Source: Anaerolineales bacterium
GTDB lineage: Bacteria > Chloroflexota > Anaerolineae > 4572-78 > J111
NCBI GenBank assembly: GCA_015075405.1
Contig: JABTUK010000002.1
Span: 992,001 to 1,056,000 of the forward strand
DNA: 64,000 bases
Direction of reading: 5' to 3'
Shown here: in pieces, positions 9,401 to 18,730 of the stretch
Numbering within the stretch: the first letter of the stretch is position 1
Layout: each line of letters starts with the position of its first letter
Position numbers and translations under genes: made by a program
Notes under the pieces: generated by a model
What the model was told of the DNA's origin: nothing
The model's input: only the letters and a program-made list of their open reading frames with translations
The model's database searches: none

Positions 9401-10351
9401 TTAACCCGCTTTCTGTAATTCGTCAATAGCTGTTCTGATAATTTTGGCGCTGGCCTGGAGCGCGGATTCCTCCGTTGGGCTGAGTGGTAAAGGTAAAGTC
9501 CCCAGGACTCCCTGCCCCCCGACCATATGAGGCAGGGCCAGGGTGACATCCCGCACTCCGGCCACTTGAGCTACCAAGCTGCAAACCGTCAAAACCGCTC
9601 GCTGGTCATCCAGAATCGCGCTCACAATGCGGGCCAGGGCGCTACCGATGCCATAGTAGGTCGCGCCCTTGCCTGCGATGATGGTATAGGCAGCGCGGCG
9701 CACTTGCTGGTCAATCTCCTGGCGAATCGTGTCATTAAGCTCAATGTTCTGCGTCCGGCAGAAATCTTCAAGGGGAATAGCGCCCACCGTCACCCGTGAC
9801 CAGACCAACACCTCCGAGTCGCCGTGTTCGCCGATGACGTAGCCGTGAACGTTGTTTGCAGCTACTCCGACCAGATTGCTGAGCAAGGCCCTAAAGCGAG
9901 CCGTATCCAGGGTGGTGCCGGAACCAAACACCCGTGTGGCCGGCACGCCAAACTCGGCGGCGCATTGGGCGGTGAGATGGGTCATAATATCCACCGGATT
10001 CGTCGCCACCACTAGCACCGCCTCCGGGGCATATTTGAGCACAGCGGGGATCATACTTTTGAAAATAGCCGCGTTCCGTTCCAACAATTGCAGCCGGGTT
10101 TCGCCCGGTTTCTGGCCCACCCCGGCTGCAATTATCACCACCCGGCTGCCGGCCAAATTGGGATAGTCGCCAGAGGTGACGCGGATGGGGTGGGCAAACG
10201 GAACCGCATGCAAAATATCGGCGGCTTCAGCCTTGGCCCGGACCTGGTTTTTGTCTACCAACACCAATTCCCCACCAATGCCGCGCATGGCCAGGGCATA
10301 AGCGGCCGTCGCGCCTACCATCCCTGTCCCCACAATCCCAATTTTAGACAT
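9401..10351 (-). CDS. ldh: L-lactate dehydrogenase
   Basis: This 316-residue NAD-dependent 2-hydroxyacid dehydrogenase belongs to the classical LDH/MDH superfamily. The N-terminal Rossmann motif is [16 protein letters not shown]. The specificity loop reads [14 protein letters not shown]; glutamine at the position that separates lactate (Gln) from malate (Arg) enzymes points to pyruvate/lactate. NPVDIMT and the catalytic histidine motif IGEHGDSEV follow. The length is normal. GGAGG sits just upstream of ATG 10351. It converts pyruvate to L-lactate and regenerates NAD+, which fits a neighbouring glycolysis-type sugar kinase. An LDH-like malate dehydrogenase is the alternative, but the Gln residue argues against it. 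Confidence 0.92.
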   Translation of the reverse strand: MSKIGIVGTGMVGATAAYALAMRGIGGELVLVDKNQVRAKAEAADILHAVPFAHPIRVTSGDYPNLAGSRVVIIAAGVGQKPGETRLQLLERNAAIFKSMIPAVLKYAPEAVLVVATNPVDIMTHLTAQCAAEFGVPATRVFGSGTTLDTARFRALLSNLVGVAANNVHGYVIGEHGDSEVLVWSRVTVGAIPLEDFCRTQNIELNDTIRQEIDQQVRRAAYTIIAGKGATYYGIGSALARIVSAILDDQRAVLTVCSLVAQVAGVRDVTLALPHMVGGQGVLGTLPLPLSPTEESALQASAKIIRTAIDELQKAG

Positions 10352-10412
10352 AATATAACCTCCACAAGAACCGACTTGATGATTAGTTTAATTGATGGTT
10401 ATTACTCACGCT

Positions 10413-10510
10413 CATGTCATTTCGAGCGACGAAGGAGCGAGAAATCCTCGGGGCACACGACACCTAAAAGTAAGGTGTCGAGGATTTCTCCCTGCGGTCG
10501 AAATGACATG
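10413..10510. repeat. REP-like palindromic element (TGTCATTTCGA type), copy 1
   Basis: The arms CATGTCATTTCGA and TCGAAATGACATG bound the element. The inner arms GAGAAATCCTCG (10439-10450) and CGAGGATTTCTC (10479-10490) are complementary. It lies in the gap between ldh and fruK. The same family occurs at 42979-43072. Confidence 0.75.
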
Positions 10511-10543
10511 CTCTCCTTGAAAATAACCTCTTAATTTCGAAAA

Positions 10544-11491
10544 TTACTTAATTGATTGCAGGCTCACTTGACTTTTGAGATTTTCGATCACGTCCAGCGA
10601 CGGCAGCCCTGAGCCAACCTGCGAGACGGTGTTGGCTGAAAAGGCGGTTGCCAGCCGGGCGCACTCGGCCAGCGAAAGCCCCAGCGTTTTGCCGGCCACC
10701 ATACCGCTCACCATCGCATCCCCTGCGCCCACCGTGCTAACAACGGTAACTTGAGGCGGCTGGGCCAACACAACCTCCTCTGCTTCCACAAAAATGGCTC
10801 CTTCCGCGCCCATTGAAATCACCACCGTCTGGATGTTCTGGCGCAGCAAGCTTTGGGCCGCTTCAACGACGCGGGCCTGGGTACTGAGAGATTGTCCGGT
10901 TAGCTCCCGCAGTTCATCCAGGTTAGGTTTGATCAACGTCGGCCCGGCGGGCAACGCTCGATGGAGCCCCTCCCCGCTGGTGTCGAGGGCGACGGCTCGC
11001 CCTTTGGCCCTGATGATCTCAATCAAGTCCCGGTAGAGACTGCCGGAAACGCCCACCGGAATACTGCCGGCCAGCACAAACCAGGGGTAATCAACCGTCA
11101 ATGCTTCCACAATCTGAAAAAGAGATTCCACATCAGCCTCACTCGGAGCCTGGCCGGGAAAGTTGAGGTCGGTTGTTTCCTGATGGACTTCATCAATAAT
11201 CTTGATGCCGGTGCGGGTTCGACCGGTTATCCGCACAAAGCGATCCTCGATTTTTTTACGCGCAAAAAGCTGTTCAAAAATGTAGCTGTTTTCTGCTCCC
11301 AGAAAGCCAGTCACAGCCATAGCAAAGCCGAAGTCGGCCAGGACAGAGGCGACATTGACGCCTTTCCCGCCGGCATCGGACTGTTCTCGTTCCACCCGAT
11401 TCACCTGGCCGGCCTTAAAGTTCGAAATGAAGACCGTTCGATCAATAGCCGGGTTCAAGGTGACGGTGGCAATCTTGGCATTTTGGTTCAT
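10544..11491 (-). CDS. fruK: 1-phosphofructokinase (PfkB family)
   Basis: This 315-residue PfkB-family sugar kinase belongs to the FruK/LacC branch. It has TLNPAIDRTVF at the N-terminus, the substrate-binding DAGGKGVNVASVLADFG signature, and the C-terminal anion-hole and catalytic motif TVGAGDAMVSGMVAG. The conserved aspartate in GAGD is the catalytic base in the family. It phosphorylates fructose-1-phosphate to fructose-1,6-bisphosphate; tagatose-6-phosphate kinase is a close alternative. GGAGC lies upstream of ATG 11491. No PTS or fructose transport gene lies nearby, so the source of fructose-1-phosphate is not evident. It shares strand with ldh but is separated by about 190 bp holding a palindromic element. 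Confidence 0.85.
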   Translation of the reverse strand: MNQNAKIATVTLNPAIDRTVFISNFKAGQVNRVEREQSDAGGKGVNVASVLADFGFAMAVTGFLGAENSYIFEQLFARKKIEDRFVRITGRTRTGIKIIDEVHQETTDLNFPGQAPSEADVESLFQIVEALTVDYPWFVLAGSIPVGVSGSLYRDLIEIIRAKGRAVALDTSGEGLHRALPAGPTLIKPNLDELRELTGQSLSTQARVVEAAQSLLRQNIQTVVISMGAEGAIFVEAEEVVLAQPPQVTVVSTVGAGDAMVSGMVAGKTLGLSLAECARLATAFSANTVSQVGSGLPSLDVIENLKSQVSLQSIK

Positions 11492-11510
11492 GGTTTGTGC
11501 TCCTTAATGC

Positions 11511-11618
11511 TAAGTAAGCGTCCAAAATTTACTTTCCGTTTTGAGTTCCTACCAGTTCCCTTAGTTGCCTGGGAACTCATAGGAACTTGGGGGAACTTAT
11601 TATTGGACAATCACTAAG
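11511..11618 (+). repeat. MITE-like repeat of about 108 bp, copy A
   Basis: It begins TAAGTAAGCGTCCAAAATTT and ends TATTGGACAATCACTAAG. The termini are imperfect inverted repeats (GTCCAA against TTGGAC), and the core is built from GGAACT/AGTTCC words. Related copies lie at 48194-48320, 59025-59132 and 62250-62357. Confidence 0.9.
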
Positions 11619-11798
11619 TCTCCGAATGTTCTCAATACAATTATTAGCAGGAGTCGTAATGGCTGTAAGTGGTTAATATAGTATACTATGGAGCGCAAGC
11701 ACCTGCGAATTTCTAATCTTTATGCTTGAGGTAGTTGCTGTGAGCAAGTTAAACCCATGTGGGTGGTTAGAACTGGCTCGCTCTGATTTGATTGCGGA

Positions 11799-11827
11799 TT
11801 GACAAAGCCTCGCCCCTGTGTTAAACT
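11799..11827 (+). promoter_or_regulatory. Sigma-70 promoter of the gcv operon
   Basis: TTGACA (11799-11804), a 17-nt spacer and TAAACT (11822-11827) are close to consensus and would start transcription around 11834, just ahead of the glycine riboswitch. Confidence 0.75.
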
Positions 11828-11867
11828 GAAAAATGTAGTAGGATTACTCACAATCAAATATTCGCTG

Positions 11868-12110
11868 ATTGACGCGTAACGGGAGAGAACCCAACGATTT
11901 ACGATTTGCGATGTACGATTTGCGATTTTAATCGTAAATTGTAAATTAAAAATCTAAAATTGGACTGGGTCGCCGAAGGGGCAAGGTGAGGAGCGAGCCA
12001 GACTCCGGCTGAAACTCTCAGGCAAAGGGATCGTAGCGCAGACAGCATCTCTGGAGAGACGACAAATGTCGCACCGAAGGGGTAATCTCTCAGGTTCAGG
12101 ACAGAGCAAA
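11868..12110 (+). ncRNA. Tandem glycine riboswitch
   Basis: Two glycine aptamers sit in series upstream of gcvT. Aptamer 1 shows GGGAGAGAACCC (from 11881), the core GTCGCCGAAGGGGCAAG (11969-11985) and AACTCTCAGGCAAAGGGA (12013-12030). Aptamer 2 shows CTGGAGAGACGACAAATGTC (12051-12070), CACCGAAGGGGTAATCTCTC (12072-12091) and AGGTTCAGGACAGAG. These are the conserved cores of the family. Glycine binding normally turns on the glycine-cleavage genes. Aptamer 1 is unusual: between ACCCAA and TTGG...GGGT, its P3 loop carries about 65 nt of iterated ATTTACGATT / AATCGTAAAT words. Confidence 0.93.
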
Positions 12111-12139
12111 CGGGCACATTTTTAGAGTGCCCGTTTTTA
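12110..12139 (+). terminator. Intrinsic terminator of the glycine riboswitch expression platform
   Basis: The stem ACGGGCAC (12110-12117) / GTGCCCGT (12127-12134) is perfect and runs into TTTTTATTT. It immediately follows aptamer 2, so it is the likely switch point; glycine binding should favour read-through into gcvT. Confidence 0.88.
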
Positions 12140-12166
12140 TTTGTCGGCTAACCGTGAAAGTGAGGC

Positions 12167-12213
12167 GAGGAGGCGAAGAGGCGATTCTTCGCCTCTTCGC
12201 CTCACCTGTCATC
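12167..12213. repeat. Iterated-word hairpin (GAGGCGAAGAGGCG / CGCCTCTTCGCCTC)
   Basis: GAGGCGAAGAGGCG and CGCCTCTTCGCCTC are inverted copies separated by a few bases, in the gcvT leader just before the ribosome-binding site. Related words recur at 28412-28467. Confidence 0.7.
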
Positions 12214-12231
12214 GCCTCTGAAGGAGAAACT

Positions 12232-13344
12232 ATGACCGAAGCACTCAAACGAACCCAACTCTACCCATGGCATGTTGACCACGGCGGGCGGATGGTGCCC
12301 TTTGCCGGGTGGGAGATGCCGGTGCAGTATCCCACCGGCCCCATCGAGGAACATCACCTGACCCGCCGCTCCGCCGGCCTGTTTGATATTGATCACATGG
12401 GCCAGATTACCGTTACCGGCCCCGACGCTGAAACCTTTCTCAATCACCTGGTCACCTGGGATATTACCCGGCTGGCCGAAAATCAGGCCCACTACGCCCT
12501 TATGTGCTACGAGCACGGCGGGGTAGTGGATGATGTTTTTGTCTACAAATTGGCGGGACGCTGGTTTGTAGTGGTCAATGCCTCTAACCTGGACAAAGAT
12601 TTCGCCTGGATGCAGGAACAAGCTCAGGGTTATAAAGTCAGCCTGACCAATATCTCGGCTGAGACCTACATGCTGGCCTTGCAAGGACCAAAGGCCATTG
12701 ACCTTTTGCAGACTTTGACCCCGGCCAATTTAGCCGCTGTGCCTCGCTTCAACGCCGTCGAGGCCGAGATCAGCGGGGTCCCGGCGATGATTGGCCGCAC
12801 CGGCTACACCGGCGAAGATGGGGTTGAACTTTTCTTCCCGGCAGAGGCCGCGTTGCTGCTCTGGGAGGCTATTCTTAACGCCGGCCCGGCCGCTGGCATC
12901 GAAGTCAAACCTATCGGCCTGGCCGCCCGTGACAGCCTGCGTTTTGAACCGGGGTTTCCCCTCTACGGCCACGAAATCAGCGCCGATATCACCCCGCTTG
13001 AAGCCAATCTGGGTTGGACCTGCAACTTTGAGAGCGACTTTATTGGCCGAGCGGCGCTGCTGAAACAAAAAGAAACCGGCGTTGCCAAAAAGCTGATTGG
13101 CTTTGAGCTGACCGAAAAAGGAGTCCCCCGCCAGGATTACCCGGTCGCTTCTGCTGCCGGCCAGCCGATCGGCACGGTTGTGACCGGTCTTTATGCCCCG
13201 ACCGTTGACAAATACTGCGGCCACGCCTTTGTGCCCCCAGAATACGCCGTCGTCGGTACGCCGTTGCAAATTTTAATCCGTGACAAGCCGAAAGCGGCCG
13301 TGGTGGTCAAACGGCCATTTTATACCCCAGCCTATCGAAAGTGA
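12232..13344 (+). CDS. gcvT: Glycine cleavage system T protein (aminomethyltransferase)
   Basis: The 370-residue T protein transfers the methylene carbon from the aminomethyl-lipoyl H protein to tetrahydrofolate and releases ammonia. It has the family landmarks [14 protein letters not shown] near the N-terminus, the [19 protein letters not shown] segment, and [16 protein letters not shown] near residue 190. [21 protein letters not shown] (near residue 230) contains the folate-contact region. I chose ATG 12232 because GAAGGAG lies just upstream and the protein then starts like other GcvT proteins; an upstream in-frame extension runs through a hairpin and is not credible. It is the first gene of gcvT-gcvH-gcvP and is controlled by the riboswitch and terminator upstream. 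Confidence 0.95.
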   Translation: MTEALKRTQLYPWHVDHGGRMVPFAGWEMPVQYPTGPIEEHHLTRRSAGLFDIDHMGQITVTGPDAETFLNHLVTWDITRLAENQAHYALMCYEHGGVVDDVFVYKLAGRWFVVVNASNLDKDFAWMQEQAQGYKVSLTNISAETYMLALQGPKAIDLLQTLTPANLAAVPRFNAVEAEISGVPAMIGRTGYTGEDGVELFFPAEAALLLWEAILNAGPAAGIEVKPIGLAARDSLRFEPGFPLYGHEISADITPLEANLGWTCNFESDFIGRAALLKQKETGVAKKLIGFELTEKGVPRQDYPVASAAGQPIGTVVTGLYAPTVDKYCGHAFVPPEYAVVGTPLQILIRDKPKAAVVVKRPFYTPAYRK

Positions 13345-13375
13345 AGCAGGGACGCGAGGAAACGGGAGGCGAAGA

Positions 13376-13465
13376 AGTGAGGATAGAAGATAGAGGATAG
13401 ACGCGAAACGTAGAGGGTTTAGAGTAATCCATCTACTATCTACTAGCTTCTATTTACTATTTTCG
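13376..13465. repeat. Iterated-word array between gcvT and gcvH
   Basis: Runs of GATAGAAGATAGAGGATAG face TCTACTATCTACTAG. They form a loose inverted pair in an otherwise gene-free 170-bp spacer. Confidence 0.5.
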
Positions 13466-13515
13466 CCCTCGCCTCTATTATTTTCAACAAACAACACAAA
13501 AAGGAGAATTAAACA

Positions 13516-13896
13516 ATGAAACTGGATACCAATGCCAAATACCAAGAGAGCCACGAATGGGCGCGCCAGGAAGGCGATCTCATTGTCTGTGGCATTACCG
13601 ATCACGCCCAGGATAGTTTGAGCGATGTGGTTTATGTCGAGTTGCCGGAGGTAGGCAGTTCGTTTGAACGGGGGCAAATCTTCGGCGTGGTAGAGTCGGT
13701 CAAAGCGGCCAGTGATTTGTATATCCCCATGAGCGGCGAGATTGTGGAAATCAACTCGGCGCTAGTGGACACCCCCGAATTGGTCAATTCCGACCCTTTT
13801 GGCGACGGCTGGATGATCAAAATCAAACCCTCCAATCCCGGTGAGTGGGACAGTCTGCTCTCCGGCGAGGATTACGAGAAGATAGCTGCGGAATAA
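13516..13896 (+). CDS. gcvH: Glycine cleavage system H protein
   Basis: This 126-residue lipoyl carrier shuttles the aminomethyl intermediate between the P, T and L proteins. It shows the family start [20 protein letters not shown], the [11 protein letters not shown] strand and the lipoylation motif VESVKAASD with the modified lysine at K63. The C-terminal [18 protein letters not shown] is typical. AAAGGAGAA precedes ATG 13516. It is the second gene of the gcv operon. No lipoate ligase/synthase or L-protein gene is in the window, so these must be encoded elsewhere. Confidence 0.96.
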   Translation: MKLDTNAKYQESHEWARQEGDLIVCGITDHAQDSLSDVVYVELPEVGSSFERGQIFGVVESVKAASDLYIPMSGEIVEINSALVDTPELVNSDPFGDGWMIKIKPSNPGEWDSLLSGEDYEKIAAE

Positions 13897-13933
13897 GCGA
13901 ATAGCTTGCCACAATGATGAAAATCTTTTCCCG

Positions 13934-14001
13934 GAGATGACCGGAGACCGAAGACCGGCTGTTAGCTATCTTCCGGTCTCCCGTCCCCGGTCCCCGGTCT
14001 A
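13934..14001. repeat. Iterated-word hairpin between gcvH and gcvP
   Basis: GACCGGAGACCGAAGACCGG is followed by CCGGTCTCC and repeated GTCCCCGGTC words, giving an inverted array that ends about 20 nt before the gcvP start. Confidence 0.65.
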
Positions 14002-14020
14002 TTTACAAGGAGTTTCTCTG

Positions 14021-16906
14021 ATGAATTATTTAGATTTACTGAGGCCCAACGACTCCTTTGCCCGGCGTCACTTGGGGCCGCAGGGAGATAAAATAAGCCG
14101 GATGCTGGAAGTGACGGGCGCAGCCTCGCTGGATGAACTGATTGACCAGACTGTTCCGGCCAATATTCGCCTGGATCGCCCTCTCCGCCTGCCCGATCCA
14201 CTGAGCGAGCTTGAAGCCCGCGCTGATTGGCGTGACCTGGCAGCCAAAAACAAAGTTTATCATTCCTTCATTGGCATGGGCTATTACAACTGCCTCACCC
14301 CGCCTGTCATTCAGCGGAATATCCTGGAAAATCCCGGCTGGTATACCCAATATACCCCCTACCAGGCTGAAATTGCCCAGGGCCGGCTCGAAGCCTTACT
14401 CAATTTTCAAACAATGGTTTGCGATTTGACCGGCATGGAGATTGCCAATGCCTCGCTGTTGGACGAGGCCACCGCCGCTGCCGAAGCCATGACGCTCTGT
14501 CGCCGCGCCCAGGACCGTAAATCCACCGCCAACGTTTTCTTTGTTTCAGAGCGCTGCCACCCCCAAACCATCGAAGTGATCCAAACTCGGGCCGAGCCGT
14601 TAGGCTTCAAAGTTATGGTGGGCGACCACGAACAGTACGACTTTGCCGAACCGACCTTTGGCGTGCTGGTCCAATACCCTACCACCGACGGGGTGGTTCT
14701 GGATTACGAGCCGTTTTGCCAGAAGGCCCATGCCGCCGGCGCATTGGTAGTGGTCGCCAGTGATTTGTTGGCCCTGACTCTGTTGCGCCCCCCCGGTGAA
14801 TTTGGGGCCGATGTGGTCATTGGCAGCGCCCAGCGGTTTGGGGTGCCCATGGGCTACGGCGGTCCCCACGCCGCGTTTATGAGCACCCGCGATGCTTACA
14901 AGCGCCAAATGCCGGGCCGCCTGGTGGGGGTTTCAAAAGATGCCACCGGTCAGCCGGCCTACCGCCTGACCCTACAAACACGGGAGCAGCACATTCGCCG
15001 CGAACACGCCACCAGCAACATCTGTACTGCCCAGGTGCTTCTGGCCATTATGGCCTCGATGTATGCGGTTTATCACGGCCCGGAAGGGTTAACCCGGATT
15101 GCCCAGCGTGTCCGGCTGTTGACCGAAATCCTGGCCGCCGGGCTGCGGCAGTTGGGCTACAGCGTGACCGCCGGCCCGGTGTTTGATACCCTAAAAATCA
15201 GCGGCGGCCCGCGCACCCCCAAGCAGTTGACCCACGAGGCGCTGGCCCGCCAGGTCAACCTGCGCCTGTACGACGACGAAGCCAGCGGCGTCTCGCTGGA
15301 TGAATTTACTCAGACCGCTGACCTGAAGGTGCTGTTTGAAATCTACGGGGCTAATCCTGGCCAGTTCGATTTGGAGAAGTTGGCGGGGGATGTCGAAATG
15401 GCATACCCTGCCCCGCATCAACGGCGCAGCGCCTTTTTGAGCCATCCGGTTTTTAACAGTTATCATTCCGAAACGGAGATGCTGCGCTACATTCACCGGC
15501 TGCAAGCCCGCGATTTGTCGCTGACCCATTCGATGATTCCGTTGGGTTCGTGTACAATGAAGTTGAACGCCACCTCCGAAATGCTGCCGGTCACCCATCC
15601 GGAGTTTGCTCATCTGCACCCCTTTGCCCCGCTGAACCAGGCCGAAGGGTATCAAATTATGTTCGAGCGGCTGGAGGACTGGCTGGCCGAAATTACCGGT
15701 TTTGCCGCCGTTTCGCTCCAGCCCAACGCCGGCTCGCAGGGCGAATATACCGGCCTGCTGACCATCCGGGCCTATCATCACGCCCGCGGCCAGGATGAAC
15801 GCAACATCTGCCTCATCCCCAGTTCGGCCCACGGCACCAATCCGGCCAGCGCGGCCATGGCCGGGATGCAGGTGGTGGTGGTGGCCTGTGACCAGAATGG
15901 CAACGTTGATCTGGCTGACCTGCGCCGCAAAGCCGAGGAGTACCGCGACAGGCTGGCCGCCTTGATGGTCACTTATCCCTCGACACACGGCGTGTTTGAG
16001 GAAGAGATCAAAGAAATTTGCCAGATTGTTCACGAGCGCGGCGGACAGGTGTATATGGACGGAGCCAACATGAACGCCCAGGTCGGATTGTGCCGCCCCG
16101 GCGACATCGGCGCGGACGTGTGCCACCTCAACCTGCACAAAACGTTCTGCATTCCGCATGGCGGCGGCGGGCCGGGCATGGGGCCGATCTGTGTGGCGGC
16201 GCACCTGGCTCCTTACCTGCCGCGTCACTCGGTTGTGCCAGAGGTCGGCGGCAAAAATGGGGTTGGCGCGGTTTCGGCAGCGCCGTGGGGCAGCGCCAGC
16301 ATTCTGCCGATCTCCTATGTTTACATTCGGATGATGGGCGTAGCCGGCCTGACCGAAGCAACCAAAATTGCTATTCTGAACGCCAATTACATCGCCGCCC
16401 GGCTGGAGCCGCATTACCCGGTGCTTTACAAAGGCAAGCATGGCCGCGTGGCCCACGAGTGTATCATTGATCTGCGCCCGATCAAAGAAAGCAGCGGTAT
16501 CGAGGCCGAAGATGTAGCCAAACGGCTGATGGATTACGGCTTCCACGCCCCCACCATGTCGTTCCCGGTGCCGGGCACATTGATGATCGAACCGACCGAG
16601 AGTGAGTCACTGGAAGAGTTGGACCGCTTCTGTGAGGCGTTAATCGCCATCCGGGAGGAGATTCGGGCCATCGAGCAGGGCCAGGCCGACCGGGAAAACA
16701 ATCCGCTCAAGCACGCCCCGCACACGGCGGCCGTGGTGATGTCCGATGGCTGGGACCGGCCCTACTCCCGCGAGCAGGCCGCCTTCCCAGCCCCCTGGGT
16801 GCGCCAGTCGAAATTCTGGCCGGCCGTGTCGCGCATTGATAATGTTTACGGCGACCGGAATTTGTTCTGCGTGTGTTTGCCGATGGAAGCGTATGAGAGT
16901 GTCTGA
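14021..16906 (+). CDS. gcvP: Glycine dehydrogenase (decarboxylating), single-chain P protein
   Basis: This 961-residue pyridoxal-phosphate enzyme decarboxylates glycine and loads the aminomethyl group onto lipoylated GcvH. It is the long single-chain form, with the N-terminal half ([28 protein letters not shown]) fused to the catalytic C-terminal half, whereas many bacteria split it into GcvPA and GcvPB. The cofactor lysine lies in [17 protein letters not shown] (K707). ATG 14021 is preferred: ACAAGGAG lies 10-15 nt upstream and the protein begins [20 protein letters not shown], as expected. An upstream in-frame extension translates a word hairpin. It is the last gene of the riboswitch-controlled operon. 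Confidence 0.96.
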   Translation: MNYLDLLRPNDSFARRHLGPQGDKISRMLEVTGAASLDELIDQTVPANIRLDRPLRLPDPLSELEARADWRDLAAKNKVYHSFIGMGYYNCLTPPVIQRNILENPGWYTQYTPYQAEIAQGRLEALLNFQTMVCDLTGMEIANASLLDEATAAAEAMTLCRRAQDRKSTANVFFVSERCHPQTIEVIQTRAEPLGFKVMVGDHEQYDFAEPTFGVLVQYPTTDGVVLDYEPFCQKAHAAGALVVVASDLLALTLLRPPGEFGADVVIGSAQRFGVPMGYGGPHAAFMSTRDAYKRQMPGRLVGVSKDATGQPAYRLTLQTREQHIRREHATSNICTAQVLLAIMASMYAVYHGPEGLTRIAQRVRLLTEILAAGLRQLGYSVTAGPVFDTLKISGGPRTPKQLTHEALARQVNLRLYDDEASGVSLDEFTQTADLKVLFEIYGANPGQFDLEKLAGDVEMAYPAPHQRRSAFLSHPVFNSYHSETEMLRYIHRLQARDLSLTHSMIPLGSCTMKLNATSEMLPVTHPEFAHLHPFAPLNQAEGYQIMFERLEDWLAEITGFAAVSLQPNAGSQGEYTGLLTIRAYHHARGQDERNICLIPSSAHGTNPASAAMAGMQVVVVACDQNGNVDLADLRRKAEEYRDRLAALMVTYPSTHGVFEEEIKEICQIVHERGGQVYMDGANMNAQVGLCRPGDIGADVCHLNLHKTFCIPHGGGGPGMGPICVAAHLAPYLPRHSVVPEVGGKNGVGAVSAAPWGSASILPISYVYIRMMGVAGLTEATKIAILNANYIAARLEPHYPVLYKGKHGRVAHECIIDLRPIKESSGIEAEDVAKRLMDYGFHAPTMSFPVPGTLMIEPTESESLEELDRFCEALIAIREEIRAIEQGQADRENNPLKHAPHTAAVVMSDGWDRPYSREQAAFPAPWVRQSKFWPAVSRIDNVYGDRNLFCVCLPMEAYESV

Positions 16907-16921
16907 AGCGCGATATGTCGC

Positions 16922-17125
16922 TTGGGAATTGTTCATAACCCTGTAGAACTGTTCGTCTTCAATTTGAACGATATTTCTAAAGACCATCCCGAGCTGATGT
17001 TGGATATCTGTACACGCTGGTATGGAGTGACCAACCAGACGGATTGGATGGTCAAACACGCCTGCGGGGGTCTGCTCAAAGCCGGCAACGAGCGGGCGCT
17101 GCGTAAGAGTACATTATATGTTTGA
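16922..17125 (+). pseudogene. C-terminal remnant of a DNA alkylation repair (AlkC/AlkD-like) protein
   Basis: The translated piece contains LNDISKDHPELMLDICTRWY, then [21 protein letters not shown]. This matches the terminal HEAT-like repeats of AlkC/AlkD-type 3-methyladenine DNA glycosylases, in which an asparagine-rich repeat precedes a DWIVKHA-type helix. Intact members are several times longer. No upstream homology is present because gcvP ends 16 nt before, so this is a truncated relic, probably non-functional. Its stop overlaps the start of the ABC gene (ATG 17118). Confidence 0.6.
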
Positions 17126-18719
17126 GCGACTGAAAACTCGCTGGCTTAATATTAAGCCAGCGAGTTCACCCCTTGTTTCCAATGTAGCGATAGAACCGGA
17201 TATCCTTATCAATCTGCGCCAGGTGGTTAAAGAATACATTACCCCGGCTGGTGCATTTACTGCCCTCAAAGGTGTTGATCTTCAGATCAGTCGAGGAGAA
17301 TTTGTCGCGGTCATTGGTAAATCAGGCAGTGGCAAATCCACCTTAATCAATATGGTTACAGGTATTGATCTCCCAACGCTGGGAGAAATTCATATTGCCG
17401 GCGCGCCTATTCAAAAGCTCAATCGGCGGCAAATGGCCCGGTGGCGAGGGCGTAATATCGGAATCATTTTCCAATTTTTCCAATTACTGCCGACCTTATC
17501 CGTTATTGAAAATATTATCCTGCCGATGGAGTTTTGTGGACTTTACACCCTGACGCAACGTCGCGAGCGGGCCATGCACTTGCTGGAACTGGTCGGGATG
17601 GCCGAGCAGGCCGACAAACTCCCGGCGATGATTTCAGGCGGGCAGCAGCAGCGGGTGGCTATTGCTCGCGCTCTGGCCAATGATCCGCAGATATTGGTGG
17701 CTGATGAACCGACGGGCAGCCTCGACTCGAAAACAGCCGATACCATTTTTCAACTTTTTGAGGAATTTGTTACCCAAGGCCGGACCATTTTAATGGTCAC
17801 TCACGACCGGGATTTAGCCAGCCGGGTGAGCCGAGTTGTGCTGATTGCAGATGGTGAAATAGCGGATCAACCCATTAGTCACGCCTTGCCTAGCCTGGAT
17901 AAAAAGATGATGGTGCAAATCTCGGCCAAGTTGACTCCGGTTAACTATAAAGCTGGGGCCATCATCTTCCAGGAAGGAGACGTGGCCGATCAATTTTATA
18001 TTATTATCAAAGGTCAGGTTGAAATTGTAAAACGCCATGAGAGTGGTCAAGAATTTATCGTGGCTACTCTGAGCAGCGGTCAATATTTTGGAGAAATGGG
18101 ACTGTTTGAGAACAGCCAGCGCAATGCCACCGCCCGAGCGCATGGAGCTTCCGAAGTCATTCTGATGGCCTTGGATAAAGATACTTTTGGCAAACTCATG
18201 ACCGACTCAGAATTAACTTACAGCGCTATTGCCCGCTTAATGCGCCAGCGAACCACCGTTAACCATTTACTTAAGATTTTACCTTCCCCAACCGAAACGC
18301 CCCTGGTGAATAAGGAGATCAAGCATGAACTGATCGCCTATGAGCCGGGGACAGTAATTTACCGGAGAGGTGATGTAGCCGATAAATTTTACCTTATTGT
18401 CCAGGGAGAGGTGGAGGTTATGCACCCTTACCAGCAAGATACGCCGATTGCCCGCCTGGGGAGCGGGCAATATTTTGGTGAAGTCGGGGTGCAAGGAGGC
18501 ACACGGGAGCGGACGATTCGAGCCGCCTCTGATAGTGAAACCGGCATTAAACTCATTGCAATTGAGCGAGATAGTTTCCGTCAAATGATAACCGGCAATG
18601 CCACCCTTGAAGAGGAAATTGCCCTGAGCATGCGCCATTATTTGAGTGAACAACTTGTTGAATTTATACCTACCTTACAGCGACGAGCCAGAAAAAGTGA
18701 TCTGTTAAAGGACCTATAA
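17118..18719 (+). CDS. ABC transporter ATPase fused to two cyclic-nucleotide-binding domains
   Basis: This 533-residue cytoplasmic subunit combines a MacB/LolD-type ATPase with two C-terminal cNMP (CAP effector-like) domains. Walker A is GKSGSGKST (residues 67-75), the signature [15 protein letters not shown] (172-186), Walker [11 protein letters not shown] (192-201), and the H-loop MVTHDRD. The first cNMP domain (about 268-380) has FGEMGLF and QRNATARA, keeping the Glu and Arg that contact the cyclic nucleotide in the family (E326, R335). The second (about 402-510) has FGEVGVQ and the more divergent TRERTIRA. It opens the lipid cluster, and the probable permease partner is at 25960-28413. 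cNMP or another ligand may gate export; this is inference. The next gene follows after 11 nt. Confidence 0.9.
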   Translation: MFERLKTRWLNIKPASSPLVSNVAIEPDILINLRQVVKEYITPAGAFTALKGVDLQISRGEFVAVIGKSGSGKSTLINMVTGIDLPTLGEIHIAGAPIQKLNRRQMARWRGRNIGIIFQFFQLLPTLSVIENIILPMEFCGLYTLTQRRERAMHLLELVGMAEQADKLPAMISGGQQQRVAIARALANDPQILVADEPTGSLDSKTADTIFQLFEEFVTQGRTILMVTHDRDLASRVSRVVLIADGEIADQPISHALPSLDKKMMVQISAKLTPVNYKAGAIIFQEGDVADQFYIIIKGQVEIVKRHESGQEFIVATLSSGQYFGEMGLFENSQRNATARAHGASEVILMALDKDTFGKLMTDSELTYSAIARLMRQRTTVNHLLKILPSPTETPLVNKEIKHELIAYEPGTVIYRRGDVADKFYLIVQGEVEVMHPYQQDTPIARLGSGQYFGEVGVQGGTRERTIRAASDSETGIKLIAIERDSFRQMITGNATLEEEIALSMRHYLSEQLVEFIPTLQRRARKSDLLKDL

Positions 18720-18730
18720 GGAGAGTGTGA

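Noticed and set aside
9401-10351. Malate dehydrogenase as the call for this gene
   Set aside because: The specificity loop has Gln (GQKPGETR) rather than the Arg of malate dehydrogenases.
12127-12231. Upstream extension of gcvT
   Set aside because: It runs through the riboswitch terminator and a word hairpin; ATG 12232 has a proper ribosome-binding site.
15191-16546. Long open frame antisense to gcvP on the minus strand
   Set aside because: It has no family motifs and low-complexity shadow composition, and it lies wholly opposite a well-conserved glycine dehydrogenase.
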